In this document: piece after piece, positions 37,289 to 46,707 of the stretch
How the letters are laid out: each line of letters starts with the position of its first letter
Position numbering within the stretch: position 1 is the stretch's first letter
DNA from: Limnochorda sp. L945t
GTDB taxonomy: Bacteria > Bacillota > Limnochordia > Limnochordales > Geochordaceae
NCBI RefSeq assembly: GCF_035593305.1
Contig: NZ_CP141615.1
Location: 1,178,001 to 1,242,000, forward strand
Direction of reading: 5' to 3'
Length of the DNA stretch: 64,000 nucleotides
Position numbers and translations under genes: made by a program
Notes under the pieces: generated by a model
The model's input: the letters and a program-made list of their open reading frames with translations, nothing else
Told to the model about the DNA's origin: nothing
Database searches by the model: none

Positions 37289-38968
37289 ATGCTGGGCGTT
37301 GTCGTGTTTGTTGCGGGCGCCGTGCTGATGGCGCTGGAGATGGTGGGGAGCCGGCTTCTCGCTCCCTACTTCGGTAACTCCATCTACGTCTGGGGCAGCC
37401 TCATCTCGGTCGTGCTGGCCGCGCTCACGGCGGGGTACTTCGTGGGTGGCCGCCTGGCCGACCGCCGACCGCAAGCCCAGTGGCTCGGGTGGCTCATCGC
37501 GGTGCCCGGCGTCTTCGTCACCTCCATGCCTTTGTGGGCAGGGCCGCTCAACCACTGGCTGGTGAGCTCGGGGACCGGTATCCGGGAAGGGTCCCTGGTA
37601 TCGGCCCTGCTGCTCTTCTTCCTGCCCGGGCTCTTCCTCGGCACGGTGTCGCCGTACGCCATCCGCCTGGCGGCCCAGGGGGTCGAGACCATCGGGCTTA
37701 CCGCCGGGACGCTCTACGCCGTCTCGACGGCAGGCAGCATCGCCGGCACCCTCCTGACCTCCTTCTACCTGGTGGCGTGGCTCGGCGTGACCCAGATCCT
37801 GTACGTTCTGGGCGTCGTGCTCGTCCTGCTGGGATTGGCCGTGGTGGGATGGGGTCATGCCGGGGCGGCGCAGGCGGAAGGACCGGCGATCCCCTCGCCG
37901 GCGCCTTCTCCCAGGGCAGGCGGTGGCAAGCCCGGTTCAGGGCGCACGCCTCCTCCGTCCGCGCGCCCCAGGTCGCCGACCGTCAGCGGGGCCCCCGGGG
38001 GGAGAGGCGGCGGGCGTGCGCTCCTCGTGGGCGCCGTCCTGGCCCTGGCCGCCACCGGGGCAGCCGTCGGGGCGGGAGTGGGCTGGCCCGAGTGGACGGG
38101 CCTCGCGCAGGAGCGGGGCGCGATCGTCTACCAGAAAGATTCGGCCTACCACCACATCCTGGTGGTCGACGACCCGGTGGGCCTTCGATACCTCAAGTTC
38201 GACGACTCCTGGCAAAGCGCGATGGACAAGGCGGACCCGACGGGGCTGGTCTTCGGGTACACCCGCTACTTCCACCTCGCCATGGCCCTCGCGCCACAGG
38301 CCCGGGAGGCCCTGATGGTAGGGCTGGGAGGGGGATCGGTCCCGAAGAACTTCCTGGCCTTCTACCCTTCGCTGCGCATGGACGTGGCCGAACTCGACCC
38401 GGAGGTCGTCCGGGTCGCCCACCGTTTCTTCGCCGTGCCCCTCGACGACCGGCGGCTCGCCGTCCACGCGCAGGACGGCCGCATCTTCGTGGAGCGCACC
38501 CGAGCCCGGTACGACGCGGTCTTCCTGGATGCTTACTTCGCCTATTCGATTCCCTTCCACCTGGCGACCCGGGAGTTTTACGAGGCGCTGAAGAGCCGCT
38601 TGCAGCCGGGCGGGGTGGTGGCCTCCAACATCATCGGAGCCCTGTCGGGCCGCCACAGCCTGCTCTTCCGCTCGATGCTGCGCACGATGCAGGCCGTCTT
38701 CCCCACCACGTACGTCCTGCCCGTGGGGGCGACCTCCGGTAGCGCCATCGACCCCGCCTACCGCAACATCATCGTCCTGGCCACCGACCAGCAGGCCATG
38801 GCGCCGGGCGAGTTCCAGGCCAGAGTGGAGCGCCTCGAGCAGGAAGGGCGCCTTCCGCCGGGTACGTCGAGCCTGGCCCGGTCGCTGGTGGTGGAGCCCA
38901 TCGACACCCACGACGTGCCGCTCCTGACCGACGACCACGCGCCCGTCGACACGCTCGTTCGCATCTGA
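37289..38968 (+). CDS. Membrane protein fused to a spermidine-synthase-like domain
   Basis: 559 aa. The N-terminal about 190 residues form six or more membrane segments (VFVAGAVLMALEMVGSRLLA, FFLPGLFLGTVSPYAIRLAA), as in the fused MFS/spermidine-synthase family. A Pro/Gly/Arg-rich linker and one more hydrophobic segment lead to a Rossmann aminopropyltransferase-like domain (about 290-540): MVGLGGGSVPKNFLAFYPSL, MDVAELDPEVVRVAHRFF and VFLDAYFAYSIPFHLATREF. The catalytic Asp-containing segment differs from classical SpeE, so the true substrate is uncertain. speD lies 21 kb downstream, but the two are not in one operon. Confidence 0.82.
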   Translation: MLGVVVFVAGAVLMALEMVGSRLLAPYFGNSIYVWGSLISVVLAALTAGYFVGGRLADRRPQAQWLGWLIAVPGVFVTSMPLWAGPLNHWLVSSGTGIREGSLVSALLLFFLPGLFLGTVSPYAIRLAAQGVETIGLTAGTLYAVSTAGSIAGTLLTSFYLVAWLGVTQILYVLGVVLVLLGLAVVGWGHAGAAQAEGPAIPSPAPSPRAGGGKPGSGRTPPPSARPRSPTVSGAPGGRGGGRALLVGAVLALAATGAAVGAGVGWPEWTGLAQERGAIVYQKDSAYHHILVVDDPVGLRYLKFDDSWQSAMDKADPTGLVFGYTRYFHLAMALAPQAREALMVGLGGGSVPKNFLAFYPSLRMDVAELDPEVVRVAHRFFAVPLDDRRLAVHAQDGRIFVERTRARYDAVFLDAYFAYSIPFHLATREFYEALKSRLQPGGVVASNIIGALSGRHSLLFRSMLRTMQAVFPTTYVLPVGATSGSAIDPAYRNIIVLATDQQAMAPGEFQARVERLEQEGRLPPGTSSLARSLVVEPIDTHDVPLLTDDHAPVDTLVRI

Positions 38969-38988
38969 TCGGCCGGCCCGGTTATAAT
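38958..38988 (+). promoter_or_regulatory. Possible promoter for miaB-mutS-mutL
   Basis: A perfect TATAAT (38983-38988) lies 47 bases before the miaB start. The best -35 candidate, TTCGCA (38958-38963), is weak and 19 bases away, so strength is uncertain. Confidence 0.4.
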
Positions 38989-39035
38989 GGTCGGCGAGGC
39001 TCCGAGTCGAAGTTGCTGTGCGCAGGGGGATGGGC

Positions 39036-40448
39036 GTGAACGGGCCCCAGGTAAACGGCCGCCGGCCCAAGGCCCATATCGTGACCCTGGGCTGCCAGAT
39101 GAACGTGCGGGACTCCCAGACCCTGGCCGGCATGCTGCAGCGCATGGGCTACGGCTTTGCCGACCGGGTCGAGGACGCGGACCTGGTGCTGTTCAACACC
39201 TGCAGCGTCCGCGAAAACCCGGAGCGGAAGATCTACGGCCAGGTGGCGGCTCTGCAAGCGCTCAAGCAGCGTCGCCCGGGCATGCTCATCGGGATCTGCG
39301 GCTGCATGCCCCAGCAGCGGCCGGAGCTCGAGCGCATGAGAAAAGAGCTGCCGCACGTGGATCTCATCCTGGGCACCTTCAACCTCCACCGTTTTCCCGA
39401 CCTTCTCCAGCAGGTCGTCGAGACGGGCCGTCCCGTCGTGGAGGTATGGCACGACGAGGGCGAGATCGTGGAGGGCTTGCCGGTCCTGCGCGAGCCCGGT
39501 AGCGTCACGGCGTTCGTAAGCATCATCTACGGCTGCGACTACCGCTGTACGTTCTGCGTGGTGCCCAACACCCGGGGCCGCCAGCGCAGCCGCCGTCCCG
39601 AGGCCATCGAGCAGGAGGTCCGGGAGCTGGTGGCGCAGGGGGTACGGGAGGTCACCCTGCTCGGGCAGACGGCCAACGCCTACGGGCGGGACCTCCCGCA
39701 AGAGCATCTGAGCCTGGCCCGGTTGCTGGAGCGTCTCAGCGCCATCGACGGCCTGGAGCGGATCCGGTTCACCTCCAACCATCCGCGCGAGATGACCGAG
39801 GACCTGATCGAGGCGATGGCGCGCCTTCCCAAGGTGGCCGAGCACGTGCACCTCGCCGTGCAGTCGGGCAGCGACCGCATGCTCCACCGGATGGGCCGCC
39901 GCTACACGGCCGACGAGTTCGTGGCGCTGGTGGAGCGGATGCGACAGGCGATACCGGAGCTCAGCGTGACCACCGACATCATCGTAGGGTTCCCGGGCGA
40001 GACCGATGCGGACTTTCGAGCGACGCTCGATCTCGTGCGCACGGTGCGCTTCGATGGGGCGTTCACCTTCGTGTACTCGCCGCGGCCGGGCACGGCCGCG
40101 CTGAAGCTCCCCGACCCCGTGCCGGAGCCGGTCAAGCGGGAGCGCATCCAGGAGCTGATCGCCGTGCAAAACGCCATCAGCCTGGAGCGCAATCTGGCGT
40201 ACCGCGACCGCACGGTCGAGGTGCTGGTGGAAGGCCAGAGCGAGCGCAGCGCCCAACGCCTGTCCGGCCGCACCCGCACCAACAAGGTGGTCGTCTTCGA
40301 CGCGCCCGCCGAAGAGCGCCATGCCTTGATCGGGCGGTTGGTGCCCATCGTCATCGAAGACGTCAACACGTGGACCCTGTTCGGCCGTCTCGCCGCTTCG
40401 CAGGACCCGGCGTCCCTGGTGGCCGGGGCCGGGGGCCAGGCGCGTTAG
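39036..40448 (+). CDS. miaB: tRNA-2-methylthio-N6-dimethylallyladenosine synthase MiaB
   Basis: Radical-SAM methylthiotransferase adding the ms2 group to i6A37 of tRNA. N-terminal cluster cysteines C20 (LGCQMN), C56 (NTCSVR) and C90 (GCM); radical-SAM CxxxCxxC at C167, C171, C174 (GCDYRCTFC); VVPNTRGRQRSR and GQTANAYGRD identify MiaB over RimO. A C-terminal TRAM domain includes VEVLVEGQSERSAQRLSGRT. GTG at 39036 is chosen with AGGGGGA five bases upstream (470 aa); ATG 39030 and GTG 39018 are alternatives. Works with miaA downstream. Confidence 0.95.
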   Translation: MNGPQVNGRRPKAHIVTLGCQMNVRDSQTLAGMLQRMGYGFADRVEDADLVLFNTCSVRENPERKIYGQVAALQALKQRRPGMLIGICGCMPQQRPELERMRKELPHVDLILGTFNLHRFPDLLQQVVETGRPVVEVWHDEGEIVEGLPVLREPGSVTAFVSIIYGCDYRCTFCVVPNTRGRQRSRRPEAIEQEVRELVAQGVREVTLLGQTANAYGRDLPQEHLSLARLLERLSAIDGLERIRFTSNHPREMTEDLIEAMARLPKVAEHVHLAVQSGSDRMLHRMGRRYTADEFVALVERMRQAIPELSVTTDIIVGFPGETDADFRATLDLVRTVRFDGAFTFVYSPRPGTAALKLPDPVPEPVKRERIQELIAVQNAISLERNLAYRDRTVEVLVEGQSERSAQRLSGRTRTNKVVVFDAPAEERHALIGRLVPIVIEDVNTWTLFGRLAASQDPASLVAGAGGQAR

Positions 40449-40527
40449 GCGCCGTTGGCCGGCAGCGCCGCCGGGGCCCGGTGGCACGAGGGGGTGGACC
40501 GCGCTGGCCGATCGCACGGACGCTTCG

Positions 40528-43077
40528 GTGACCCCGATGTTCCAGCAGTACCGGCAGCTCAAGGCCGCGTACGGCGACGCGCTGCTCTTGTTCCGGCTCG
40601 GCGACTTCTACGAGCTGTTCGGGGAGGACGCCCGCCTCGGGGCCTCGGTGCTGGGCATCACGCTGACGTCGCGGGAGATCGGCAAGGGGCGCAGGGTCCC
40701 CATGTGCGGCGTGCCGTACCACGCTGCGGACGGCTACATCGCGGAGCTCGTCCGGGCCGGCCACCGGGTGGCCATCTGTGAGCAGATGGAAGACCCCAAG
40801 CTGGCCCGCGGCGTCGTCCGGCGGGAAGTCATCCGGGTCATCACGCCGGGCACGTGGACGGGCGAGACGGGCCGTGAGCGGCGCTACCTCGCGGCGGTCT
40901 ACGTGGCCGACGGGATGGCGGGGGTGGCGTTCGCGGATCTCTCGACGGGCGAACTGCGGGCGACTCGCCTGGCTCCCGGCTCCGACCCCTCCTGGGGCGG
41001 CCCCGAACAGGCTCTGGTGGAGGAGCTGCGCCGGCTCGGTGCTACGGAGGTGCTCGTCCCGCCTCCCCTGGAAAGCCCGATCCGGCAGAGCCTCGGAGCG
41101 GCCGATGGCAGCCCCGTGGTCACGGCGTGGGATGGTGGGCCGTGGGATCTGCCGGCCGCCCGGAGGGTACTCCTGGACCACTTCGGGGTGGCCTCGCTCG
41201 AAGCGTTCGGGATCGAGCGGTGGCCCCAGGCCCAGGTGGCGGCCGGGGTCGCTCTCGCCTACATGCGGGAGACCCAGAAGGACCGCCTCGTCCACATCAC
41301 CTCCCTGGAGAGCTACGACCCGGGCGCCGGGCTGGTCATCGATCCCACGAGCGCCCTCAACCTGGAGCTCACCCTCACGTTGCGCCAGCGCAGCCGGCGG
41401 GGGAGCCTGCTGGACGTCCTGGACGAGACCCTGACGGGGCCGGGGGCTCGCCTGCTGCGCCGCTACGTGGAGGAGCCGCTCACGGATCCCGGCGTCATCC
41501 ACGAGCGTCTGGAGCGGGTGGACCGGCTCTTCCACGACCACCTGCTGCGAGGCCGCCTGCGCGCAGCGCTCAAGGGCTTGCCCGACGCGCAGCGCCTGCT
41601 CGGGCGCTGCGGCACCGGACGGGCGACCCCGAAGGACCTGGTGGCGCTCCGGCAGTTCCTCCAGCAGGGGCAGGCGGCCCTGGCGACGGCGCAGGCGCTC
41701 GTGGACCGCCCGCCGGACGAGCGCCTCGTGGAACTCGCTCAGACCCTCGAGCGCGCCCTGGTCGAGGATCCGCCGGCCCAGGCCCGGGACGGCGGGTACA
41801 TCCGCCGGGGCTACGACTCGCACCTGGACGAACTGCGCCAGGGGGCGGAGGACGCCCGGAGCTGGATCGCGGGGCTGGAGCAGCGGGAGCGGGAACGCAC
41901 GGGCATTCGCTCGCTCAAGGTCGGGTTCAACCGGGTCTTCGGGTACTACCTGGAGGTGACCCGCCCCAACCTCAAGCTCGTCCCGCCCGAGTACGAGCGG
42001 CGCCAGACGCTGACCGGGGCCGAGCGGTTCGTGACGCCCGAGCTGAAGGAGAAAGAGAGCCAGGTCCTCAACGCCGAGGAGGCCATCGCCACCCTCGAGG
42101 CGCAGATCTTCACGACGCTGGTCGACCGGGTGCTCGAGCTGGCGCCGTCCATCCAAGAGCTCGCAAGGGAGCTGGCCCTGCTCGACGTGGCGGCGTCGCT
42201 GGCCGAGGTGGCGGTGCGGCGGGGATGGACCCGCCCTGCGGTGGACGACGGCGACGTCATCGAGATTCGCCGCGGGCGCCACCCCATGGTGGAGGCGTCG
42301 TTGTCGGAATCGCCCTTCGTGCCCAATGACGTCTACCTCGACACCCGCAGCCACCGGCTCGCCATCGTGACCGGCCCCAACATGGGGGGCAAGTCGACGT
42401 TCTTGCGCCAGACCGCGCTCATCGTGATCCTGGCCCAGATGGGAAGCTTCGTACCGGCGGCCCACGCCCGGATCGGGATCGTGGACCGGGTGATGGCGAG
42501 GGTAGGGGCGTCGGACGACCTGGCGTCGGGCCGCTCCACGTTCATGGTGGAGATGGGCGAGACGGCGTACATGCTGCGCCACGCGACGCGCCGCAGCCTG
42601 GTCATCCTGGACGAAGTGGGCAGGGGCACGGCCACCTACGACGGCCTCAGCCTGGCGTGGGCCATCGTGGAGGCCCTCCACGAACTGGGCGCCCGCACGC
42701 TGGTCGCCACCCACTACCACGAGCTCACCGAACTCGAGGGCCGGCTCGAGGGGGTCTTCAACGTGCACGCGGCCGTTGCCCAGACTGCTGCAGGCATCGC
42801 CTTCCTGCGCCAGATCCGTCCCGGGGCCGCCGACCGCAGCTATGGCCTCGAGGTGGCGCGCCTGGCCGGCATCCCCGAGGCGGTGGTGGGGCGCGCCCGC
42901 GAAATCCTGGAACGCCTCGAAGGAGCCGCCGTTTCTCCTCTGCAGTCCGGCGCCGGCACCCCGGCCCTGGCTGCGGCGTCCGACGGCGTGGCCCGCCCGG
43001 AACGGGCCCAGGGCCCTCGGCCCCAGCCACGCTCCCGGCGCAGCGTGGCGGAGCTGGCGCAGGGGTCCCTTTTCTGA
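40528..43077 (+). CDS. mutS: DNA mismatch repair protein MutS
   Basis: Mismatch-recognition ATPase. The Phe-x-Glu wedge is in LLFRLGDFYELFGEDA; connector, lever and clamp domains follow (FNRVFGYYLEVTRPNLKLVP); ATPase Walker A GPNMGGKST (about 616-624), Walker B LVILDEVGRGTATYDG (about 691), then ATHYHELTEL. 849 aa, normal. The GTG at 40528 has no clear ribosome site; an in-frame CTG at 40504 lies nine bases after GAGGGGG and would add eight residues. Followed ten bases later by mutL. Confidence 0.97.
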   Translation: MTPMFQQYRQLKAAYGDALLLFRLGDFYELFGEDARLGASVLGITLTSREIGKGRRVPMCGVPYHAADGYIAELVRAGHRVAICEQMEDPKLARGVVRREVIRVITPGTWTGETGRERRYLAAVYVADGMAGVAFADLSTGELRATRLAPGSDPSWGGPEQALVEELRRLGATEVLVPPPLESPIRQSLGAADGSPVVTAWDGGPWDLPAARRVLLDHFGVASLEAFGIERWPQAQVAAGVALAYMRETQKDRLVHITSLESYDPGAGLVIDPTSALNLELTLTLRQRSRRGSLLDVLDETLTGPGARLLRRYVEEPLTDPGVIHERLERVDRLFHDHLLRGRLRAALKGLPDAQRLLGRCGTGRATPKDLVALRQFLQQGQAALATAQALVDRPPDERLVELAQTLERALVEDPPAQARDGGYIRRGYDSHLDELRQGAEDARSWIAGLEQRERERTGIRSLKVGFNRVFGYYLEVTRPNLKLVPPEYERRQTLTGAERFVTPELKEKESQVLNAEEAIATLEAQIFTTLVDRVLELAPSIQELARELALLDVAASLAEVAVRRGWTRPAVDDGDVIEIRRGRHPMVEASLSESPFVPNDVYLDTRSHRLAIVTGPNMGGKSTFLRQTALIVILAQMGSFVPAAHARIGIVDRVMARVGASDDLASGRSTFMVEMGETAYMLRHATRRSLVILDEVGRGTATYDGLSLAWAIVEALHELGARTLVATHYHELTELEGRLEGVFNVHAAVAQTAAGIAFLRQIRPGAADRSYGLEVARLAGIPEAVVGRAREILERLEGAAVSPLQSGAGTPALAAASDGVARPERAQGPRPQPRSRRSVAELAQGSLF

Positions 43078-43087
43078 GGGGCGGGCC

Positions 43088-44902
43088 ATGGGCAAGATCG
43101 TCGAGCTTCCGCCGGAACTGGTCCACCAGATCGCCGCCGGCGAGGTCGTGCAGCGGCCGGCCTCCGCGCTCAAGGAACTGGTCGAGAACTCCCTGGACGC
43201 GGGCGCCCGGCGCATCGCCGTCCAGATCGGCGAGATGGCCGACGAGCTGCGGGTGAGCGACGACGGCGAAGGGATGGATCCGGAAGACGCCCGGCTCTGC
43301 TTCCGGCGTCACGCCACGAGCAAGGTTCGCACGCTTGCCGATCTCGACCGGATCGGGACGCTCGGCTTTCGGGGGGAGGCGCTGGCCGCGATCTCCGCCA
43401 TCGCCGACGTGGAGCTGCTGACGAAGACGGCGCACGCGCCCTCCGGGTACCGGGTGCGGGTCGTGGGGGGAGCCCTCGCGGAGGAGGGGCCCGCTCCGGC
43501 GCCCGATGGCACGTCGGTGTGGGCGCGGCGGCTTTTCTTCAACACGCCGGCGCGGCGCCGCTTCCTCAAGTCGGCGGGCGCCGAGCGGCGGGCGTGCGTG
43601 CAGATCGCCACGGGTCTCGCCATCGCGCGCCCGGACGTGGCGCTGGAGGTGCGGAGCAAAGACGCGGAGCACCTGGCGACGCCGGGCAGCGGGGACGCTC
43701 GCGACGTGATGGCCGCGGTGCTGGGCGTCGAGCTGGCCTCGCAGATGCTCGCCCTGGAGGGCGAGCGGGGCCCCTTTCGTCTCCGGGGCCTGGTGGCCCC
43801 TTCCCGGTGGAGCCGCCGCAGCCGCGATCACCTCTGGATCGTGGTCAACGGGCGCTGGGTGGAAGACCGGTCGATCGCGGCGGCCGTCGTGCGCGGCTTC
43901 GAGGGGCGCCTGGACGCAGGGCGCTTTCCGGTGGCGGTGCTCTACCTGGAGGTCGACCCCGATCTGGTGGACGTCAACGTGCACCCCGCCAAGTGGCACG
44001 TGCGGCTGCGGGACGACCGGGATCTCTTCGCCCTGGTGGCAGCCTCGGTCGAACGGGCGCTCCGGTCCGAGCCGCCGCCGGCGCTCCGGCCGGCGGCCGG
44101 GGATGAAGGTGCGGCCACGCCCTTTCACTCTTGGGCACGGGAGAGCCCCGCTGCGCCCTACGGGCGTCCCGGCGAGCCCGGGCGCGCCGTCGACCCTCGG
44201 GGGGCGGCGGCAGCGGCCTTGCCCGCCGCAAGAGCCGAGAGCAGGGCACAGCCGATTCCCGGTTTACCCGAGCAGCTCCCGGGCCTGCAGGTGATCGGGC
44301 AGCTGCTGCGCACCTACATCCTGGCCCAGGGCCCCCGCAGCCTGGTGATCGTCGACCAGCACGTCGCCCATGAGCGGGCCATTTACGAGCGGATCCTCCG
44401 GGCCGCCGAAGGCCTGGAGGCGCCCCCTGCGCAACGCCTCCTCGTGCCCGTGACCGTGCAGGTATCGCCCCTGGCTGCCGAGGCGCTGCGCCCGCTCGTT
44501 GCCGAGCTGAGCCGCCTCGGGCTCGAGATGGAGCCGTTCGGCTCCCGGCACTGGCTGGTGCGGTCGGTGCCGGCCGTGAAGGGGATGGAGCAGCTGGCCG
44601 TGCAGCCCGAGGATCTCGGCCTCCTGGTCGAAGAGGTGGCGGACCTGGCGCAGCAGTGGCCGGCGGGAGCAGAGCATGCCCGGCTCCTGCCCGCGCCGTG
44701 GCAGGACCGGTTGTTCAAGACGATGGCGTGCAAGTCGGCGATCCGGGCGGGCACGCCGCTGTCGATGGAGACGATGCGCCGGCTCGTGGAGGGCCTCGCA
44801 CTCGTGGACAACCCCTACACCTGCCCGCACGGCCGGCCCGTGGTCGTGGCCATCGACGCCGAGGAGCTCGACCGGCGCTTCGGGCGGCGGACGCCGGCGT
44901 GA
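43088..44902 (+). CDS. mutL: DNA mismatch repair endonuclease MutL
   Basis: GHKL ATPase plus C-terminal endonuclease. N-terminal motifs: IAAGEVVQRPASALKELVEN, DDGEGMDPEDA, HATSKVRTLADL and GFRGEALAAISA. The C-terminal metal/endonuclease motif DQHVAHERAIYER (about 423-435) is intact, as are the ACKSAIRAG and CPHGRP elements. It therefore belongs to the nicking MutL class of bacteria without MutH. A Pro/Ala-rich linker (about 340-395) joins the halves. 604 aa. ATG at 43088; GTGA overlap at the 3' end. Confidence 0.96.
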   Translation: MGKIVELPPELVHQIAAGEVVQRPASALKELVENSLDAGARRIAVQIGEMADELRVSDDGEGMDPEDARLCFRRHATSKVRTLADLDRIGTLGFRGEALAAISAIADVELLTKTAHAPSGYRVRVVGGALAEEGPAPAPDGTSVWARRLFFNTPARRRFLKSAGAERRACVQIATGLAIARPDVALEVRSKDAEHLATPGSGDARDVMAAVLGVELASQMLALEGERGPFRLRGLVAPSRWSRRSRDHLWIVVNGRWVEDRSIAAAVVRGFEGRLDAGRFPVAVLYLEVDPDLVDVNVHPAKWHVRLRDDRDLFALVAASVERALRSEPPPALRPAAGDEGAATPFHSWARESPAAPYGRPGEPGRAVDPRGAAAAALPAARAESRAQPIPGLPEQLPGLQVIGQLLRTYILAQGPRSLVIVDQHVAHERAIYERILRAAEGLEAPPAQRLLVPVTVQVSPLAAEALRPLVAELSRLGLEMEPFGSRHWLVRSVPAVKGMEQLAVQPEDLGLLVEEVADLAQQWPAGAEHARLLPAPWQDRLFKTMACKSAIRAGTPLSMETMRRLVEGLALVDNPYTCPHGRPVVVAIDAEELDRRFGRRTPA

Positions 44903-45705
44903 GCCTTCCGATGGCCCGGGTCGTGGCCGTGACCACCGGGCGCGATCCGGCGCCCGCCCAGGAGATCCTCGCGCGCCGCCTGGCTTCCCGGCTCGGGGTG
45001 GATTACGTCCCCCGCAGCCGGGGCCCGTTGGGCCGGACCGGTCTGGGCCCACAGGCCGCCGTCGTGGTGGTCGAGCGGGGCCGCCTGACCATCCGGACGG
45101 GGCAGGGCGCCCTTCGCTACCATCCCGGGATGGCACTCCACCGCATCCGCCTGCTGCGGTCGGGCGGCCTGGATCCCATGGTTCAGGCCATGGGCCTGCG
45201 GCCGGGCGATCGGGTGCTGGACGCCACCGTCGGACCCGCCTGGGACGCGCTGGTCGCCGCGTGGGCGACGGGGGAGCAAGGCGGGGTCCTGGGCCTGGAG
45301 AAAGTGCCGGCGCTCGCCCTTCTTACGGCCGAGGGACTGCGCGTCTATCCATGGCCGTCCCCGGACGTGGCGGCGGCCGCCTCTCGTATCCGTATCGAGG
45401 CGGAGGACCACCTGGCCTTCTTGCGCGCCCGGCCGGCCGGCAGCTTCGACGTCGTCTACTTCGACGTGATGTTCCAGCGGGGGCTGCCCGGCTCCCAGGC
45501 CATGCGGGACTGGCGGGCGCTGGCCGATCCGGGCGAGTTGACCCCGGAGGCCCTGGCCCTGGCGCGGATCGTCGCCCGGCGCCGCGTCGTCGTCAAGGAA
45601 CGGCGCGACTCCGAGCGCCTGGCGCCGCTGCGGCCGCCGCGCCTCGAGGGCGGTTCGTCGAGCCGGGTGGTCTACGCCGTCTGGGAGAGCGAGGCCGGCT
45701 CGTGA
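44899..45705 (+). CDS. Class I SAM-dependent methyltransferase, RsmJ-like
   Basis: 268 aa. A Rossmann SAM-binding core starts at GLRPGDRVLDATVGPAWDAL and VLGLEKVPALALL; VVYFDVMFQRGLPGSQ resembles the catalytic D(P/V)MF segment of RsmJ/DUF548 methyltransferases, which modify a guanine of 16S rRNA. The N-terminal 80 residues (PAPAQEILARRLASRLGVDY) fit the same family. Located between mutL and miaA, overlapping both by four bases, as in several Clostridia. Specific substrate is not established. Confidence 0.72.
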   Translation: MSLPMARVVAVTTGRDPAPAQEILARRLASRLGVDYVPRSRGPLGRTGLGPQAAVVVVERGRLTIRTGQGALRYHPGMALHRIRLLRSGGLDPMVQAMGLRPGDRVLDATVGPAWDALVAAWATGEQGGVLGLEKVPALALLTAEGLRVYPWPSPDVAAAASRIRIEAEDHLAFLRARPAGSFDVVYFDVMFQRGLPGSQAMRDWRALADPGELTPEALALARIVARRRVVVKERRDSERLAPLRPPRLEGGSSSRVVYAVWESEAGS

Positions 45706-46703
45706 CCCCCGCCCTCGTGACACCCGGCGAGACCGGGCCGTGCCCGCTGCTGGTCGTCGTGGGGCCTACCGCGGTGGGCAAGACCGACGTGGCCATCGAG
45801 CTTGCGCTCCGGCTGGACGGCGAGGTCCTGTCCGCCGACGCGATGCAGGTGTACCGCGGCCTCGACGTCGGCACCGACAAGCCTTCGCTCCAGCGGCAGC
45901 GGGGCGTCCCGCACCACCTGCTCGACATCGCCGAGCCCGAAGAGCCTTTCTCCGCTGTCCTCTACCGGGAGGCCGCCCTCCGGGCCCTGGCCGGCGTCCG
46001 GGCCAGGGGGAAGGTGGCCATCGTCTGCGGCGGCACGGGCCTCTACCTGCGCGCGTTCGTCGACGACCTGGTGCCGCCGGCGGCAGTCCACGCCCCCGAG
46101 GTCCGGGCGCGCCTCGAAGCCGAGGCTGCCGCCGCAGGGCCCGAGGTGCTCTACCGCAGGCTCCAGGCGGTGGACCCCCAGGCGGCCGCCCGCATCCATC
46201 CGGCCAACGTGCGCCGGGTCATCCGGGCGCTGGAGGTCTACGAGTCTACGGGGCGGCCCATGAGCGCGCTGCAGGCCGAGTCGCGCGCCCGTGCCCGGCC
46301 GTTGCCGGCCGTCTGGGTCGGTCTGACCCGGCCGCGGGAGGAGCTCTACCGGCGCATCGACGAGCGGGTCGACGACCAGGTGCGCCGGGGGCTGGTGGAC
46401 GAGACCCGCCGCCTGCTGCGCCGTGGCCTCACCCGCCGGCACACTGCGATGCAGGCCCTCGGGTACAAGGAGATGGCCGGATACCTGGCAGGGCGGGAGA
46501 GCTTCGCCCAGGCCGTCCGGCGCCTCAAGACGGCCACTCGCCATTACGCTCGCCGGCAGTACACCTGGTTTCGCCCGGACCGCCGGATCCACTGGGTGGA
46601 CCTCTCGGCCTTCGAGGGCCCGGCCGACACGGCGGCCCACATCGCCGCCTGGTTCGCCGCCCGCACCGGGTGCCGCCGGCTCCCCCCATCCGCGTATACA
46701 TAG
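45702..46703 (+). CDS. miaA: tRNA dimethylallyltransferase MiaA
   Basis: Adds the dimethylallyl group to A37 of UNN-decoding tRNAs, the substrate for MiaB. P-loop VVGPTAVGKTDVA near the N-terminus, LSADAMQVYRGLDVGTDKPS, the CGGTGLYLRAFVDDL motif, and the C-terminal TRHYARRQYTWFR. 333 aa, with a slightly extended N-terminus. GTG in a GTGA overlap. In Bacillus hfq follows miaA; here spoVK follows after four bases. Confidence 0.96.
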   Translation: MTPALVTPGETGPCPLLVVVGPTAVGKTDVAIELALRLDGEVLSADAMQVYRGLDVGTDKPSLQRQRGVPHHLLDIAEPEEPFSAVLYREAALRALAGVRARGKVAIVCGGTGLYLRAFVDDLVPPAAVHAPEVRARLEAEAAAAGPEVLYRRLQAVDPQAAARIHPANVRRVIRALEVYESTGRPMSALQAESRARARPLPAVWVGLTRPREELYRRIDERVDDQVRRGLVDETRRLLRRGLTRRHTAMQALGYKEMAGYLAGRESFAQAVRRLKTATRHYARRQYTWFRPDRRIHWVDLSAFEGPADTAAHIAAWFAARTGCRRLPPSAYT

Positions 46704-46707
46704 CGCG

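Noticed and set aside
40363-43215. A 950-codon open frame on the minus strand opposite mutS
   Set aside because: It mirrors the third-position GC bias of mutS, has no family motif, and mutS on the other strand is unmistakable. The same holds for long minus frames opposite infB (14639-16540), pnp (21332-23461) and others.
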